A stretch of DNA of 17,392 nt from an uncultured Candidatus Saccharibacteria bacterium (GCA_927910745.1 CAKMNX010000013.1:1-17392), one strand, 5' to 3'. Counted from the first letter of the stretch, positions 1-7,429 are shown. Notes: a model not told the origin generated them from the letters alone. Numbers and translations: made by a program.

Positions 1-42
1 TGCTATACCGATTTTGCAAAAAGCATCGTCTAACTGAAACAT
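1..42 (-). CDS. Partial CDS, first 14 codons, possible DUF5663-like protein
   Basis: Only the start of this gene is in the window. ATG is at 42-40 and the reading is MFQLDDAFCKIGIA. A strong Shine-Dalgarno (AGGAGG, about 52-58) lies 8-9 nt upstream. An N-terminus of the form (hydrophobic)-x-hydrophobic-D-D-x-hydrophobic-x-x-hydrophobic-G-hydrophobic resembles how I remember DUF5663 proteins of CPR bacteria beginning. The 113-aa gene at 401-742 shows a similar stretch (HDLDRLGI), so the two may be paralogues. That family call rests on 14 residues and is an inference; that a gene starts here is well supported by the ribosome binding site and upstream promoter. Confidence 0.55.
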   Translation of the reverse strand, partial: MFQLDDAFCKIGIA

Positions 43-64
43 GTTTTCAATTCCTCCTGCCCCT

Positions 65-94
65 AGTATACCAAACAATCCACCCCTCATACAA
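65..94 (-). promoter_or_regulatory. Promoter of the partial edge gene (extended -10)
   Basis: On the minus strand a TATACT -10 box (70-65) is preceded by TGG, an extended -10 motif. A weak -35 (TTGTAT, near 89-94) lies 18 bp upstream. Transcription would start about 10-15 nt before the AGGAGG of the edge gene. The gene therefore need not depend on read-through from the operon ending at 147. Confidence 0.45.
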
Positions 95-146
95 TAAAAA
101 TGGCAAAATATGGTGTAATTTCCCTTAGTAGTGTTGTCTGCCTCTG

Positions 147-404
147 TTACACCTCCTCGTCCTGGGCGATCTGCGCTATCGTGCACTCAACAGCTGGCCA
201 GGTGAGGCAGCTGATGATACGGCTATCACGCTCGTCCGGGCGTGGCTGCCGCGGATACTCACCAAAGAGAATGGTATGCACAATGCGGCGCATCGCAGGG
301 GCTGGGCATTCGTTATTCATCGCAAGAATGGTATTGAGATGCTTTGCGTGGTCGTCAATCAGCACATTCGCACCAATACGACTGCAACCCTCATCAATAC
401 TCAC
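147..404 (-). CDS. 85-aa protein resembling the C-terminal half of a HAD-type 5'-nucleotidase
   Basis: The start is GTG at 404-402, overlapping the TGA of the upstream gene (GTGA overlap), which implies translational coupling. The protein holds GANVLIDDHAKHL (residues ~11-23), then TILFGEYPRQP (~44-54) and a final W-x-x-V-E-x-x-I helix (~69-76). This order, an LIDD acidic motif, then ILFG-x-YP, then a Trp-containing last helix, is how I recall the C-terminal part of 5'(3')-deoxyribonucleotidase/YqfW-like HAD phosphatases. The N-terminal half with the DxD nucleophile is absent, and family members are roughly twice as long. It may be a decayed remnant, a stand-alone small domain, or a chance likeness. 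Function is not assigned. Confidence 0.45.
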   Translation of the reverse strand: MSIDEGCSRIGANVLIDDHAKHLNTILAMNNECPAPAMRRIVHTILFGEYPRQPRPDERDSRIISCLTWPAVECTIAQIAQDEEV

Positions 405-742
405 ACTGCATCGCTCAGCTCATCAGCCTTCTTGGCTAGGTCGCCAAGGATGAGTGTGCGCTCGTCGCTCAGGATCTCGTCGAGGTGCGCAACCCGCTGC
501 GACAGCCAGGCAAATAGCGCTGCGCTATCGTCCGTCTCCTGGCGGCGCATTAGCTCATCAAGGTCATCGTCCGACAAGCGGCTAATGACCTCCAGCCCCA
601 CCCGCTCATAGAGCGTGTTATTCACCTCCTGCAGCAGCGCTGCCGAGTCGCGCGTTGTAATCCCAAGGCGATCGAGGTCGTGTTGGGTGATGAGAGATGA
701 GAAAGGGTTGTCGTCATCTATTGGGAGGGGTGCTGCACTCAT
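401..742 (-). CDS. 113-aa DUF5663-like hypothetical protein
   Basis: ATG is at 742-740, 10 nt after the stop of the large upstream gene and with only a weak purine tract (GTGGAA) before it, so it probably relies on coupling. The protein is acidic and helical. It has a short N-terminal extension, then HDLDRLGI (~21-28), a helix with LLQEVNNTLYERVG (~36-49), then LSDDDLDELMRRQ (~56-68) and an aromatic helix around FAWL. The sequence of a leading hydrophobic-Gly motif, an E(x)nL-x-RVG helix and an LSD(D/E)-x-LDE helix matches my memory of DUF5663, a small family frequent in CPR genomes with no known function. No membrane segment, signal peptide or catalytic motif is visible. It sits second in a three-gene operon. 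Confidence 0.65.
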   Translation of the reverse strand: MSAAPLPIDDDNPFSSLITQHDLDRLGITTRDSAALLQEVNNTLYERVGLEVISRLSDDDLDELMRRQETDDSAALFAWLSQRVAHLDEILSDERTLILGDLAKKADELSDAV

Positions 743-752
743 GATTCCACTA

Positions 753-3026
753 CTAGGCTACGTTGTCCTGTCGGCTCTCTCGTGCTTGCTTGGCTTTGAT
801 ATACGCCTGTTTGATCGACTCAAGGGCACTATCCGCACTTTCCATCGTTCGTGCCTCTAACGTGCTCAGGTATAGACCGCTTGCTTGGTGCTGCCGGCCT
901 TCTTCTTGGAGCCAGCTTCGCACATTTTGTTGTATCGCTGTGCGGGTGTTTTTGATGAGCTCGTCAATATCTACCTCTACGTTATTTGCATCAGCCTTTG
1001 TCATCTCCGCCCACAAGTCATACTCACCAAGCTGTATCTTGCTTCTTGCTATTTGCTCCATCTGGCGCATTTCATCGCGCGAAAGCGGGGCATCCTCTTG
1101 CGTGTTGATTGCCTCGGCGACAGTTTCGAGTTCTTCGGTGGGTGCTTCATCGTTAGCGGGAGGCTGCTCTGCACCAGCTGGGAAATTGATAACCTCAGCT
1201 AGCTCAGCTTCTGGCTCGCCTTCACCACGATGAGCAGCTTCATCGTGGCTCGTCACGACTGGTTCACCAAGGTCGTTGCCCCCTCTAACAACCCCTACTG
1301 CCTCTGCAAGTGCAAAGGGATCTCCTGTATTAGCAACTGGCCTCTCTTGTGATGGCGTGTGCGGCTGAGTAGCTTGGGCCTCGGTATCAACTGCTACTGG
1401 TTGTTCTTGCGCTTCACCATTAGACGCTTTGGTAAAAGAATGATCTTTGAGAGGAAGGTTGGGCCTTGGTTTTGAATCTGGCACTTTCTGGCTAAACCAA
1501 GCTTGCACAGCCCGTATTGCTTCCTGGGCCATATGCAGAGCAGTCTGTGCCCGACGTGTCAATCGGTCTTTTTTCTTCCCCTCTACTTCTGTAGCCGCTT
1601 TCATATCTGCTGCACGATTCTCCTCAACACTGCCATCAGCTTCCTCGTGCGCTGGCTCTGCTGTGGTTGCTTCGGGGGCTTGTGCTGCTTCTGCGAGAGG
1701 CTGACTCTCTGCCGCTACAGAGGTAGCCTCGTTTGAGTCTGGCGATTCTAGCCGCACGTCAAGTGCTGCTTGGAGTGCTGCGAGCGCTTGGTCGCGCATG
1801 CCTTTGAGCTGCGCTGCATCTTCGCGCGAGAGGTGTGGCTGCATCAGCTCGTGCGCCGTCATGCTCAGCACTGTGCTTGCTGCCTCACCCTTCATGCGGA
1901 TCGCATCCATAGTCGAGTGGCTCGCCATAATTTCCTGGGCAGTACGGTCCGTTAGCTCGCTCACCTGCGCTTCGAAGCCAGTTGGTTGTGGCGCTTGCTC
2001 ACTCGTCGAAACTGGTGCGGGAGCAAGCTCTGCCTGAGCTACGCTTGGGGCTAGTTCTTGGCTTGGAGTAGCAGTAGGCCGTGCGCCTTGGTTGCGCGCG
2101 TCGAGGGCCTGCTGCAGGGTAGCAAGCGCGTCGCTGCGCATCGTCTCCAGCTGAGCAATCCCCTCCGCCGAATATGGCAAGATCGCCTCATGCGCAATCC
2201 TGCTCTGCACCGCAATATCTGCCATACCCTTAGCAAACACCGCATCTGTCGCCGACTCGGCTGCGTTGATTTCTTGAACCTTCTCGCCAGTCAGCGCCAC
2301 GACCTCTGCTTGCACGCGAGCAATGGCTGCGTCCTCACCAGCGTACTGCTCTTGCTCGGCTGGTGGGGTTTGGTTTTGCTGTGCTTCGGCTTCATTTCGC
2401 GTGGAGTGCTCTACCACCGGTAGAGCAGGAGATGGCTCCTGCTTATTACCTACTGTAGTAAGTATGGTATTTGGCATCTCCACTGCAAGATCTTTTGTTT
2501 CTGGTATTACAGCCTCAGAAAGAGTGAGGGTATGGTATTTCTGTTCTTCTTCCAGCTTTCTCGGATCTATTGGTCGAGGAATCTTTGTTGCCATGTCAAA
2601 AGCAAAGACTGGTGCTGCTACAGAGGCTGCAAAACGATTGATAGCCTGTTTGCGCCTTCGAGCTTTTGCGTACTTATCAGCATAAGGGAGTTTACCTTTT
2701 TTAATATAATATTGCTCTATTATTTGTGACCCTTTTATCTCTCTTCTACGTCTGTCTAGAGACTCGACTATCCGATCACTTAAAATATTCAGTCGAGAAG
2801 GACTTGCTTCTTGCTTCGATGACTGTGAATACTCAAATGTTCCATGCGTCATATTTTTGATCGTCTCATCGATCGGCAACAGCATAACACTGTCATGCAT
2901 GGTGTGTTGATCTTTTTTTGCTGGTTTTTTAGTTCTTTCAACAGGAAGTGTGTCGCCACTTGGTGACTCAAGTTGCAACTTAGCATCTTCTGCGAGCGAT
3001 ACACGATACTCATATTTCTGTGTCAT
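753..3026 (-). CDS. 757-aa coiled, low-complexity protein with two internal ~73-aa repeats
   Basis: I do not recognise this protein. The ATG at 3026 is chosen because the longer frame, starting at a TTG at 3095, begins inside the -35 box of the promoter and would not be transcribed. Residues 1-165 are basic and mixed. The rest is rich in Ala, Glu, Gln and Pro. Two repeats align well, ~238-310 and ~351-425, sharing AHE, then P-x-S-x-E, then AQL-x-x-MR-x-x-ALA-x-LQ-x-ALD-x-R. A third helical block (~488-515) and a C-terminal helical block (~645-750, with EIARSKIQLGEYDLW-like content) are joined by Pro/Gln-rich linkers. There is no signal peptide and no convincing membrane helix, so it is probably cytoplasmic. 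Helix-linker-helix architecture suggests a scaffold or filament-type role, which is inference. It heads an operon with the two downstream small genes. Confidence 0.8.
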   Translation of the reverse strand: MTQKYEYRVSLAEDAKLQLESPSGDTLPVERTKKPAKKDQHTMHDSVMLLPIDETIKNMTHGTFEYSQSSKQEASPSRLNILSDRIVESLDRRRREIKGSQIIEQYYIKKGKLPYADKYAKARRRKQAINRFAASVAAPVFAFDMATKIPRPIDPRKLEEEQKYHTLTLSEAVIPETKDLAVEMPNTILTTVGNKQEPSPALPVVEHSTRNEAEAQQNQTPPAEQEQYAGEDAAIARVQAEVVALTGEKVQEINAAESATDAVFAKGMADIAVQSRIAHEAILPYSAEGIAQLETMRSDALATLQQALDARNQGARPTATPSQELAPSVAQAELAPAPVSTSEQAPQPTGFEAQVSELTDRTAQEIMASHSTMDAIRMKGEAASTVLSMTAHELMQPHLSREDAAQLKGMRDQALAALQAALDVRLESPDSNEATSVAAESQPLAEAAQAPEATTAEPAHEEADGSVEENRAADMKAATEVEGKKKDRLTRRAQTALHMAQEAIRAVQAWFSQKVPDSKPRPNLPLKDHSFTKASNGEAQEQPVAVDTEAQATQPHTPSQERPVANTGDPFALAEAVGVVRGGNDLGEPVVTSHDEAAHRGEGEPEAELAEVINFPAGAEQPPANDEAPTEELETVAEAINTQEDAPLSRDEMRQMEQIARSKIQLGEYDLWAEMTKADANNVEVDIDELIKNTRTAIQQNVRSWLQEEGRQHQASGLYLSTLEARTMESADSALESIKQAYIKAKQARESRQDNVA

Positions 3027-3066
3027 ACTACCCGTCCTAATTTCTTTCCTTATATATTCTGCCCAC

Positions 3067-3095
3067 ATCCTACCACAACAGAGGTGATGTGTCAA
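3067..3095 (-). promoter_or_regulatory. Promoter of the 757-aa protein operon
   Basis: TTGACA (3095-3090) and TAGGAT (3072-3067) are separated by exactly 17 bp, and TGG precedes the -10 box (extended -10). The start site falls near 3060, giving an ~35-nt leader before the ATG at 3026. This placement rules out the longer TTG-initiated frame. Confidence 0.75.
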
Positions 3096-3113
3096 TGAGG
3101 GAGATGCCCAATC

Positions 3114-3146
3114 TCAAAAACCCGCCATCACCCCATAGCGAGTTTT
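3114..3146 (-). terminator. Intrinsic terminator after infB
   Basis: On the minus strand a stem of about 9 bp (AAAACTCGC against GCGGGTTTT, one G-U pair, 12-nt loop) ends in a T-rich tract. It lies ~80 nt past the infB stop and just before the promoter of the next operon, as expected for the end of the rpsA-infB transcript. Confidence 0.6.
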
Positions 3147-3223
3147 TTATACCAGCAGCAAAACAGGGTTATCCCCAATATAAATATACTGAGATTCCAC
3201 AGGACAAAGCACCGCCAAACCCA

Positions 3224-4999
3224 CTACTGTAGCGTGCGCTTCACCAGCTCGCGGGTGAAGAACTCGAGGGTGTCGCCAATCTCGAGCTGGAGCTTCTTGC
3301 TGGTCGTGAGATTAAGGCCGCAGAGCTCACCCTCAAAGACTTCCTTGGCTTCTTGCTGCTGGCGCTGCACGCTGGCCACTGTGACTTCGGCGATTTGCTC
3401 CTCGCCGCGCATCACACGGGCCAGCAGCCCTGCCGTCACCTTGCCCTTTGTCACCTGCCCACCGGCGATTACCGCATCGCGCATCGTCCGGAAAACGCCC
3501 TTAATCTCTAGTTGGCCAATCTCCGTCTCCACCACCTCTGGTGCGAGCATCGCTTCCATGCTGCGACGTGCGTCATCAAGTAGCTCATAGATCACTTGGT
3601 AGCGGCGCACTGTCACTTTGTCACGCATCGCCAGGCGCTTGACAGCTGGTGGCAGGTCGACGTTAAAGCCATAGATAATTGCATCACTACTACCAGCCAG
3701 GCGCACATCACTCTCGGTAATATTGCCCACGCCATGGCCAATGATTCGCAGCGTGATCGCCCCGCCCGTCTCCACCAGGCGCAAGCTATCCATCACTGAG
3801 GTAAGTGACCCCTGTACATCGGCCTTGACGATGACGTCGAACTCCTGAGCATCGTGTTTCTGCGTCATAAGCTTGAGCAAGTCAGCACCAGTCACATTAG
3901 TGGTGGCGGCATTACGCGCTTGGTCGAGCTTAGCCTTCTGCACGGCCAGGCGAGCTTCTTTCTCGTTTTTGACCACTGTGAAGATATCACCAAACTGCGG
4001 CAATTCCTTAAAGCCTGTCACCGTCACTGGTGTAGCAGGCGTAGCTGCCTTGATAGGCGTACCAGTGTAATCGAGCAAAGTACGCACCTTGCCATAGGCC
4101 TGCCCTGCCACGAGGAAATGCCCTGGTGCCAAGCGGCCCTGCTCGATAAGCAAGTTCACCACCGAGCCACGACCCTTCTCCATATGTGCCTCAATAACGA
4201 GCCCCTCAGCCGGCACGTCCGTATCGGCGCGAAGCTCTTCCATGTCGGCTACAAGCAGGATGGTATCGAGCAACTTATCAATATTCTGGCCAGTCTTAGC
4301 GCTAATTGGTACCATAATGGTATCGCCACCCCACTCCTCAGGGTTGAGGTGATGCTCGCTCGCAAGCTGCGCTTTAACCATATCAGGGTTAGCGGTGTCT
4401 TTGTCGATCTTGTTGATGGCAACGATGATCTTGGCGTTGGCATCTCGCGCAAAGCGGATTGCCTCCACCGTCTGTGGCTTGACGCCATCATCAGCCGCCA
4501 CAACAATCACCACCACATCGGTCAGTGCGGCACCATGCTGGCGTAGCGCCGCAAAGGCCTCGTGGCCAGGGGTGTCGAGCAGCGTCATCGTGCGACCGCC
4601 CTTTTGGGCTTGATAAGCACTAATGTGCTGGGTAATGCCGCCAGCCTCACCAGCAACTGTCTTCATCTCGAGGATAGTATCGAGCAGCGTTGTCTTGCCG
4701 TGGTCGACGTGCCCCATTACCGCTACAATTGGCGGGCGTGGCACGGCATTGCTCGATGGCTTATGCAGGTGCTGCACAGTATGCTGCTCGGCGGCTTTGC
4801 GCTGCAGCGTCACTGCCAGGCCCAGTTCCTCCACGATAATCTCAGCAATCTCAAAATCAATCCGCTGATTGATCGTCGCGGTAAAGCCATTCTTGAAGAG
4901 CTCGCCAATCAGCTTCGTGACCGGCAGATTCAGGGTTTGGGCCAGCTCACCAACGGTGATCGAATCGGCAATGACCAACACTTTTTCAGACTGACTCAT
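3224..4999 (-). CDS. infB: Translation initiation factor IF-2
   Basis: IF-2 is the GTPase that brings fMet-tRNA to the 30S subunit and drives subunit joining. The protein has 591 residues, a short bacterial form with a single IF2_N domain (~4-60) and no long linker region. GTPase motifs are all present: G1 GHVDHGKT (96-103), G2 GGIT (120-123), G3 DTPGH (142-146), G4 NKID (196-199), G5 SAK (233-235). Beta-barrel domain II, the IF-2 domain III and the fMet-binding C-terminal domain follow to the end (LVKRTLQ). ATG at 4999 is preferred over the GTG at 5005 because GGAG lies 7 nt upstream of the ATG and almost touches the GTG. It is the second gene after rpsA (52-nt gap), an unusual pairing since infB usually follows nusA; both act in initiation. 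Confidence 0.97.
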   Translation of the reverse strand: MSQSEKVLVIADSITVGELAQTLNLPVTKLIGELFKNGFTATINQRIDFEIAEIIVEELGLAVTLQRKAAEQHTVQHLHKPSSNAVPRPPIVAVMGHVDHGKTTLLDTILEMKTVAGEAGGITQHISAYQAQKGGRTMTLLDTPGHEAFAALRQHGAALTDVVVIVVAADDGVKPQTVEAIRFARDANAKIIVAINKIDKDTANPDMVKAQLASEHHLNPEEWGGDTIMVPISAKTGQNIDKLLDTILLVADMEELRADTDVPAEGLVIEAHMEKGRGSVVNLLIEQGRLAPGHFLVAGQAYGKVRTLLDYTGTPIKAATPATPVTVTGFKELPQFGDIFTVVKNEKEARLAVQKAKLDQARNAATTNVTGADLLKLMTQKHDAQEFDVIVKADVQGSLTSVMDSLRLVETGGAITLRIIGHGVGNITESDVRLAGSSDAIIYGFNVDLPPAVKRLAMRDKVTVRRYQVIYELLDDARRSMEAMLAPEVVETEIGQLEIKGVFRTMRDAVIAGGQVTKGKVTAGLLARVMRGEEQIAEVTVASVQRQQQEAKEVFEGELCGLNLTTSKKLQLEIGDTLEFFTRELVKRTLQ

Positions 5000-5016
5000 A
5001 CACACACTCCTTTCTG

Positions 5017-5030
5017 CCGGCCACAGCCGG
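5017..5030 (-). other. Small hairpin in the rpsA-infB gap
   Basis: A perfect 5-bp stem (CCGGC/GCCGG, loop TGTG) stands between the rpsA stop and the infB Shine-Dalgarno. No T tract follows, so it is not a terminator. It could mark an mRNA processing or stability point between the two genes, or be inert. Confidence 0.35.
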
Positions 5031-5051
5031 TCATCTTTTGTAATTTACTGG

Positions 5052-6115
5052 TTATTTTTTCTTGTCGGCGAGACTCAAGCTCACTTTGTGCGCATCTTTG
5101 TCGATGTCGAGAATGACAAAACTCTTGCGCTCATTGAGGGTAAAGACCTTCTCTGGGTCGCGCCGCCGCTGCCCAGCTCGCTCACGTGCACCAGTGCTTC
5201 AACTGCTGGACTAATCTGAACAAAGGCACCATATGGGGTAATGCGCGTTACTGTGCCCTCGATGGTCTGGCCCTTGGTGAATTGATCCACTTCATCAAGC
5301 CATGGATCCTTGGTAAGTTGCTTCATGCTCAGGCTTAGGCGATCTTTGTCGATGCTGATAATCTTCGCCTCAACGCTCTGACCGACCTTCACATAGTCGG
5401 CTGGGTTGTTGACACGCTCCCAGCTAATCTCTGAGATGTGGATGAGCCCCTCGATCCCTTCGACATTTACGAAGACACCAAAGTCCACCACACCAGTCAC
5501 GACACCCTTGACGGTGTCGCCAACCTTGAGCTTCTCAAAGTGAGCAGCCAGGCCATCCTTGATGGCTTCCTTTTCGCTAAAGATCAGCTTGTTGGCCTTG
5601 CGGTCGCAGTCGAGGATGCGCACCTTGAGCGTCTGGCCCACCAGGGTGTTAAGCCGTGCCAAGATCTCATCCTTATCGGCACCACCCACCCGTGGGTAGT
5701 GCTCGGCCGACAGTTGCGACACTGGCAAAAAGCCTCGCACACCTTCGTACTCAACCAGCATACCACCGCGGTTAGCGTCGTATGGCGCCACCTCGATGAT
5801 CTCGCCAGCATCCAGCTTGGCCATCGCTTCTTCCCAGCCACGGTCCTTGGCTGCTTTGCGCAGGCTCAATAGGCTATAGCCATTATCCAGCTCGCTATCT
5901 ACCACACTGGCTGTTACTTCATCACCAACTGCTAGCGCCTTGGCTGCGCCAATCTCGCGCCGTGGCACATAGCCAACCCCTTGTGGGCCTAGGTCTATTA
6001 ATACATCTCGTTTGCGCACCGATAATACGCGGCCAGTCACGACCTCGCCGGTTACTAGTTGCTTGACGCCGTCGCCAGCGAGCAAATCATCCATTGTTAA
6101 GGCTTGTGTTGCCAT
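5052..6115 (-). CDS. rpsA: 30S ribosomal protein S1, four S1 domains, frame broken near the 3' end
   Basis: S1 binds mRNA on the 30S subunit. Four OB-fold S1 domains are visible: ~22-88, ~104-182, ~199-266 (with FGVFVNVEGIEGLIHISE) and ~282 to the end (with YGAFVQISPAVEALVHVSE). The in-frame reading breaks after GSGG at residue ~318, near 5158-5166, and runs on as basic nonsense to a stop at 5081. Moving to the -1 frame restores a typical fourth-domain end (DPEKVF, then a strand with ILDID, then KVSLSLADKKK) and stops at a TAA at 5052-5054. The full product would be ~354 aa. One missing base in the GGCGGCG run explains this, most likely a sequencing or assembly error. The start at 6115 is the only plausible ATG; GAGGAG lies ~15 nt upstream with a small hairpin between. 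It is the first gene of rpsA-infB. Confidence 0.93.
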
Positions 6116-6157
6116 AAGTCTTGGTACAGACTCCTCTTGTTAATTATATTATGAGAC

Positions 6158-6175
6158 ACGCCGGCCGAGCGGCGC
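6158..6175 (-). other. GC-rich hairpin in the rpsA leader
   Basis: Within the ~66-nt rpsA leader, GCGCCG pairs with CGGCGT around a 6-nt loop. It lies just downstream of the predicted transcription start and could act in leader stability. S1 autoregulates its own mRNA in Escherichia coli through leader structure; whether this one does is unknown. Confidence 0.35.
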
Positions 6176-6188
6176 ACCATTCCTCTGT

Positions 6189-6217
6189 ATTATACACAAA
6201 GTCGCTGCAAGCGTCAA
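6189..6217 (-). promoter_or_regulatory. Promoter of rpsA-infB
   Basis: TTGACG (6217-6212), a 17-bp spacer and a perfect TATAAT (6194-6189) form a near-consensus sigma-70-type promoter. Transcription would begin around 6182, leaving a ~66-nt leader. This strength suits a ribosomal-protein operon. Confidence 0.85.
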
Positions 6218-6515
6218 AACCTGGAGCTCCTCAGCCTCACCTCTATAAATAATCAATCCAAACAGATAGCCCACGCAGCGCACTCATCGCACCAAAAGCA
6301 CTCCACCCCGGTGAATAACAGACCTTACCCACTCCTCAGTTGTTAACCTCCAGATATTCTCTTATGCGATAGGTTTGCTGTTGTATTTCCAGATCATGGA
6401 TGGTTTTAAAGGCTTCGGCTCAGCAGTCTGAGAACGCCAAGCCACTTACCTCGGCCTGCTCCTCTCACTCATGCTATACATAGCACAAACGATCATGAAG
6501 TTATATGCACAACGA
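6200..6515. other. Intergenic stretch with no gene seen
   Basis: Between the rpsA promoter and the hairpin after the LPQTG gene I find no reading frame with a ribosome binding site and no RNA family that I recognise on either strand. Confidence 0.5.
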
Positions 6516-6552
6516 TGCTATAATCACAACATCTATATCACCTCTCTCAATG

Positions 6553-6595
6553 ATAATTACCCCTGCTCTGCACAGGGGTAATTATTGTGTTTTTG
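6553..6595 (+). terminator. Strong hairpin, intrinsic terminator in plus orientation
   Basis: A perfect 13-bp stem (6553-6565 with 6573-6585, 7-nt loop) is followed on the plus strand by TGTGTTTTT. On the minus strand it comes ~37 nt after the stop of the LPQTG gene but has no T run after it. It may still end that transcript; its best terminator orientation is plus. Confidence 0.6.
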
Positions 6596-6621
6596 ATGAA
6601 ACAGCGTCGATGTTGTATATC

Positions 6622-7164
6622 TTACAGCGCGGGTGTGCGTGACTTGCGGTAGGCCAGTGCTACACCAGCTAGGCTACTCACTGCCACAACGGCTGCCAGG
6701 CTCTCAGCGGGGCCAGTTTGCGGCAAGGCGCTCACTTGCTGGGTAGATTGAGTTTGCGAAGGAGTGCTGGAGCTGGTCGATGGTGTCGCGGCAGGTGTGC
6801 TTGAGGATTGAGATTGAGTAGACTGAGTCGATTGGCTTTGCGTAGTTGTGCTTGATGCGCCGCTCGTCTCGCTATTAGTTGCAGTCGATGTGGTGTTTTT
6901 CTTGTCTTGCGACTGAGCTTCTTTCGTCTCTTTGCTCTTGCTGGTCTCTGTTGATTTGCTGTTGAGGCTATCGACCAGCTTGTCGTTGGCGCTCTTGCTG
7001 CTCTGCGTTGATTCCTTTTTCTTGGCGTCGGTAGCAGTGGTGCTTGCCACTTGTCGAGCGCTGCTATTGTGACTATTCTTGACGATTAAGACCCCGCCAA
7101 CCAGTGCGAGTGTTAGCACTGTCCCGACGACGACGTATCCGATAATTGATCCTTGCTGCTTCAT
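6622..7164 (-). CDS. LPQTG-type sortase-anchored surface protein
   Basis: The protein has 180 residues. An N-terminal hydrophobic helix (residues ~9-28) serves as signal or anchor. Then come ~115 residues almost wholly of Ser, Thr, Gln, Lys and Ala, an extended wall-spanning stalk. The end is a classic sorting signal: LPQTG (147-151), a hydrophobic helix (~155-172), and a positive tail (YRKSR). Sortases cut such motifs between Thr and Gly and join the protein to the cell surface. No folded domain is present, so it may be a spacer or adhesin-like stalk; this would be relevant to epibiotic life on a host cell, which is inference. ATG at 7164 is chosen over the TTG at 7170 because AAGG sits 7 nt before it. 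It has its own promoter. Confidence 0.88.
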   Translation of the reverse strand: MKQQGSIIGYVVVGTVLTLALVGGVLIVKNSHNSSARQVASTTATDAKKKESTQSSKSANDKLVDSLNSKSTETSKSKETKEAQSQDKKNTTSTATNSETSGASSTTTQSQSTQSTQSQSSSTPAATPSTSSSTPSQTQSTQQVSALPQTGPAESLAAVVAVSSLAGVALAYRKSRTPAL

Positions 7165-7194
7165 TGCCAAACCTTCGTTTACGTTACTCTTTCT

Positions 7195-7223
7195 ATTATA
7201 CCGTAATCGATCGCAAAACGCAA
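7195..7223 (-). promoter_or_regulatory. Promoter of the LPQTG protein gene
   Basis: TTGCGT (7223-7218), a 17-bp spacer and a perfect TATAAT (7200-7195). Transcription would begin near 7188, ~24 nt upstream of the ATG at 7164. Confidence 0.75.
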
Positions 7224-7333
7224 CGCACGCGCTCTACTAATCATGCGTCTCGCTCTGCCTCTCTGGAGCCCACCGCACATCGATACTTCGCACCGTCCAC
7301 TAGGCATTGCAAGCAGGTTGTGCTACACTGATC

Positions 7334-7370
7334 TTGACACGTACAATACACGTACAATACACGAACAAAT
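7334..7370 (+). promoter_or_regulatory. TTGACA box overlapping three 11-bp direct repeats
   Basis: The unit CACGTACAATA occurs twice head to tail (7338-7348, 7349-7359), and a third, degenerate copy (8 of 11 matches) follows at 7360-7370. The first copy starts inside a consensus TTGACA (7334-7339). One repeat per helical turn is the pattern of a tandem operator. It lies upstream of the metallopeptidase-like gene. No good -10 is present at 16-18 bp, so the promoter itself is uncertain. Confidence 0.45.
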
Positions 7371-7429
7371 CATAATCTCCACCTCTGTCAAATCATGCGA
7401 AGTATCTATTGTTTCGCTAGCTGGTTCGC

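Noticed and set aside
3027..3095. N-terminal extension of the 757-aa protein from the TTG at 3095
   Set aside because: The TTG is part of the TTGACA -35 box of the gene's own promoter, so it lies upstream of the transcript.
3854..4546. 230-codon plus-strand frame
   Set aside because: It is a shadow of infB; the opposite strand encodes unbroken IF-2 motifs.
5156..5168. Programmed -1 ribosomal frameshift in rpsA
   Set aside because: There is no slippery heptamer at the break, and S1 is not known to use frameshifting; a missing base is simpler.
6341..6480. Possible structural RNA (SRP, 6S or RNase P type)
   Set aside because: None of the conserved cores of these RNAs could be found on either strand.
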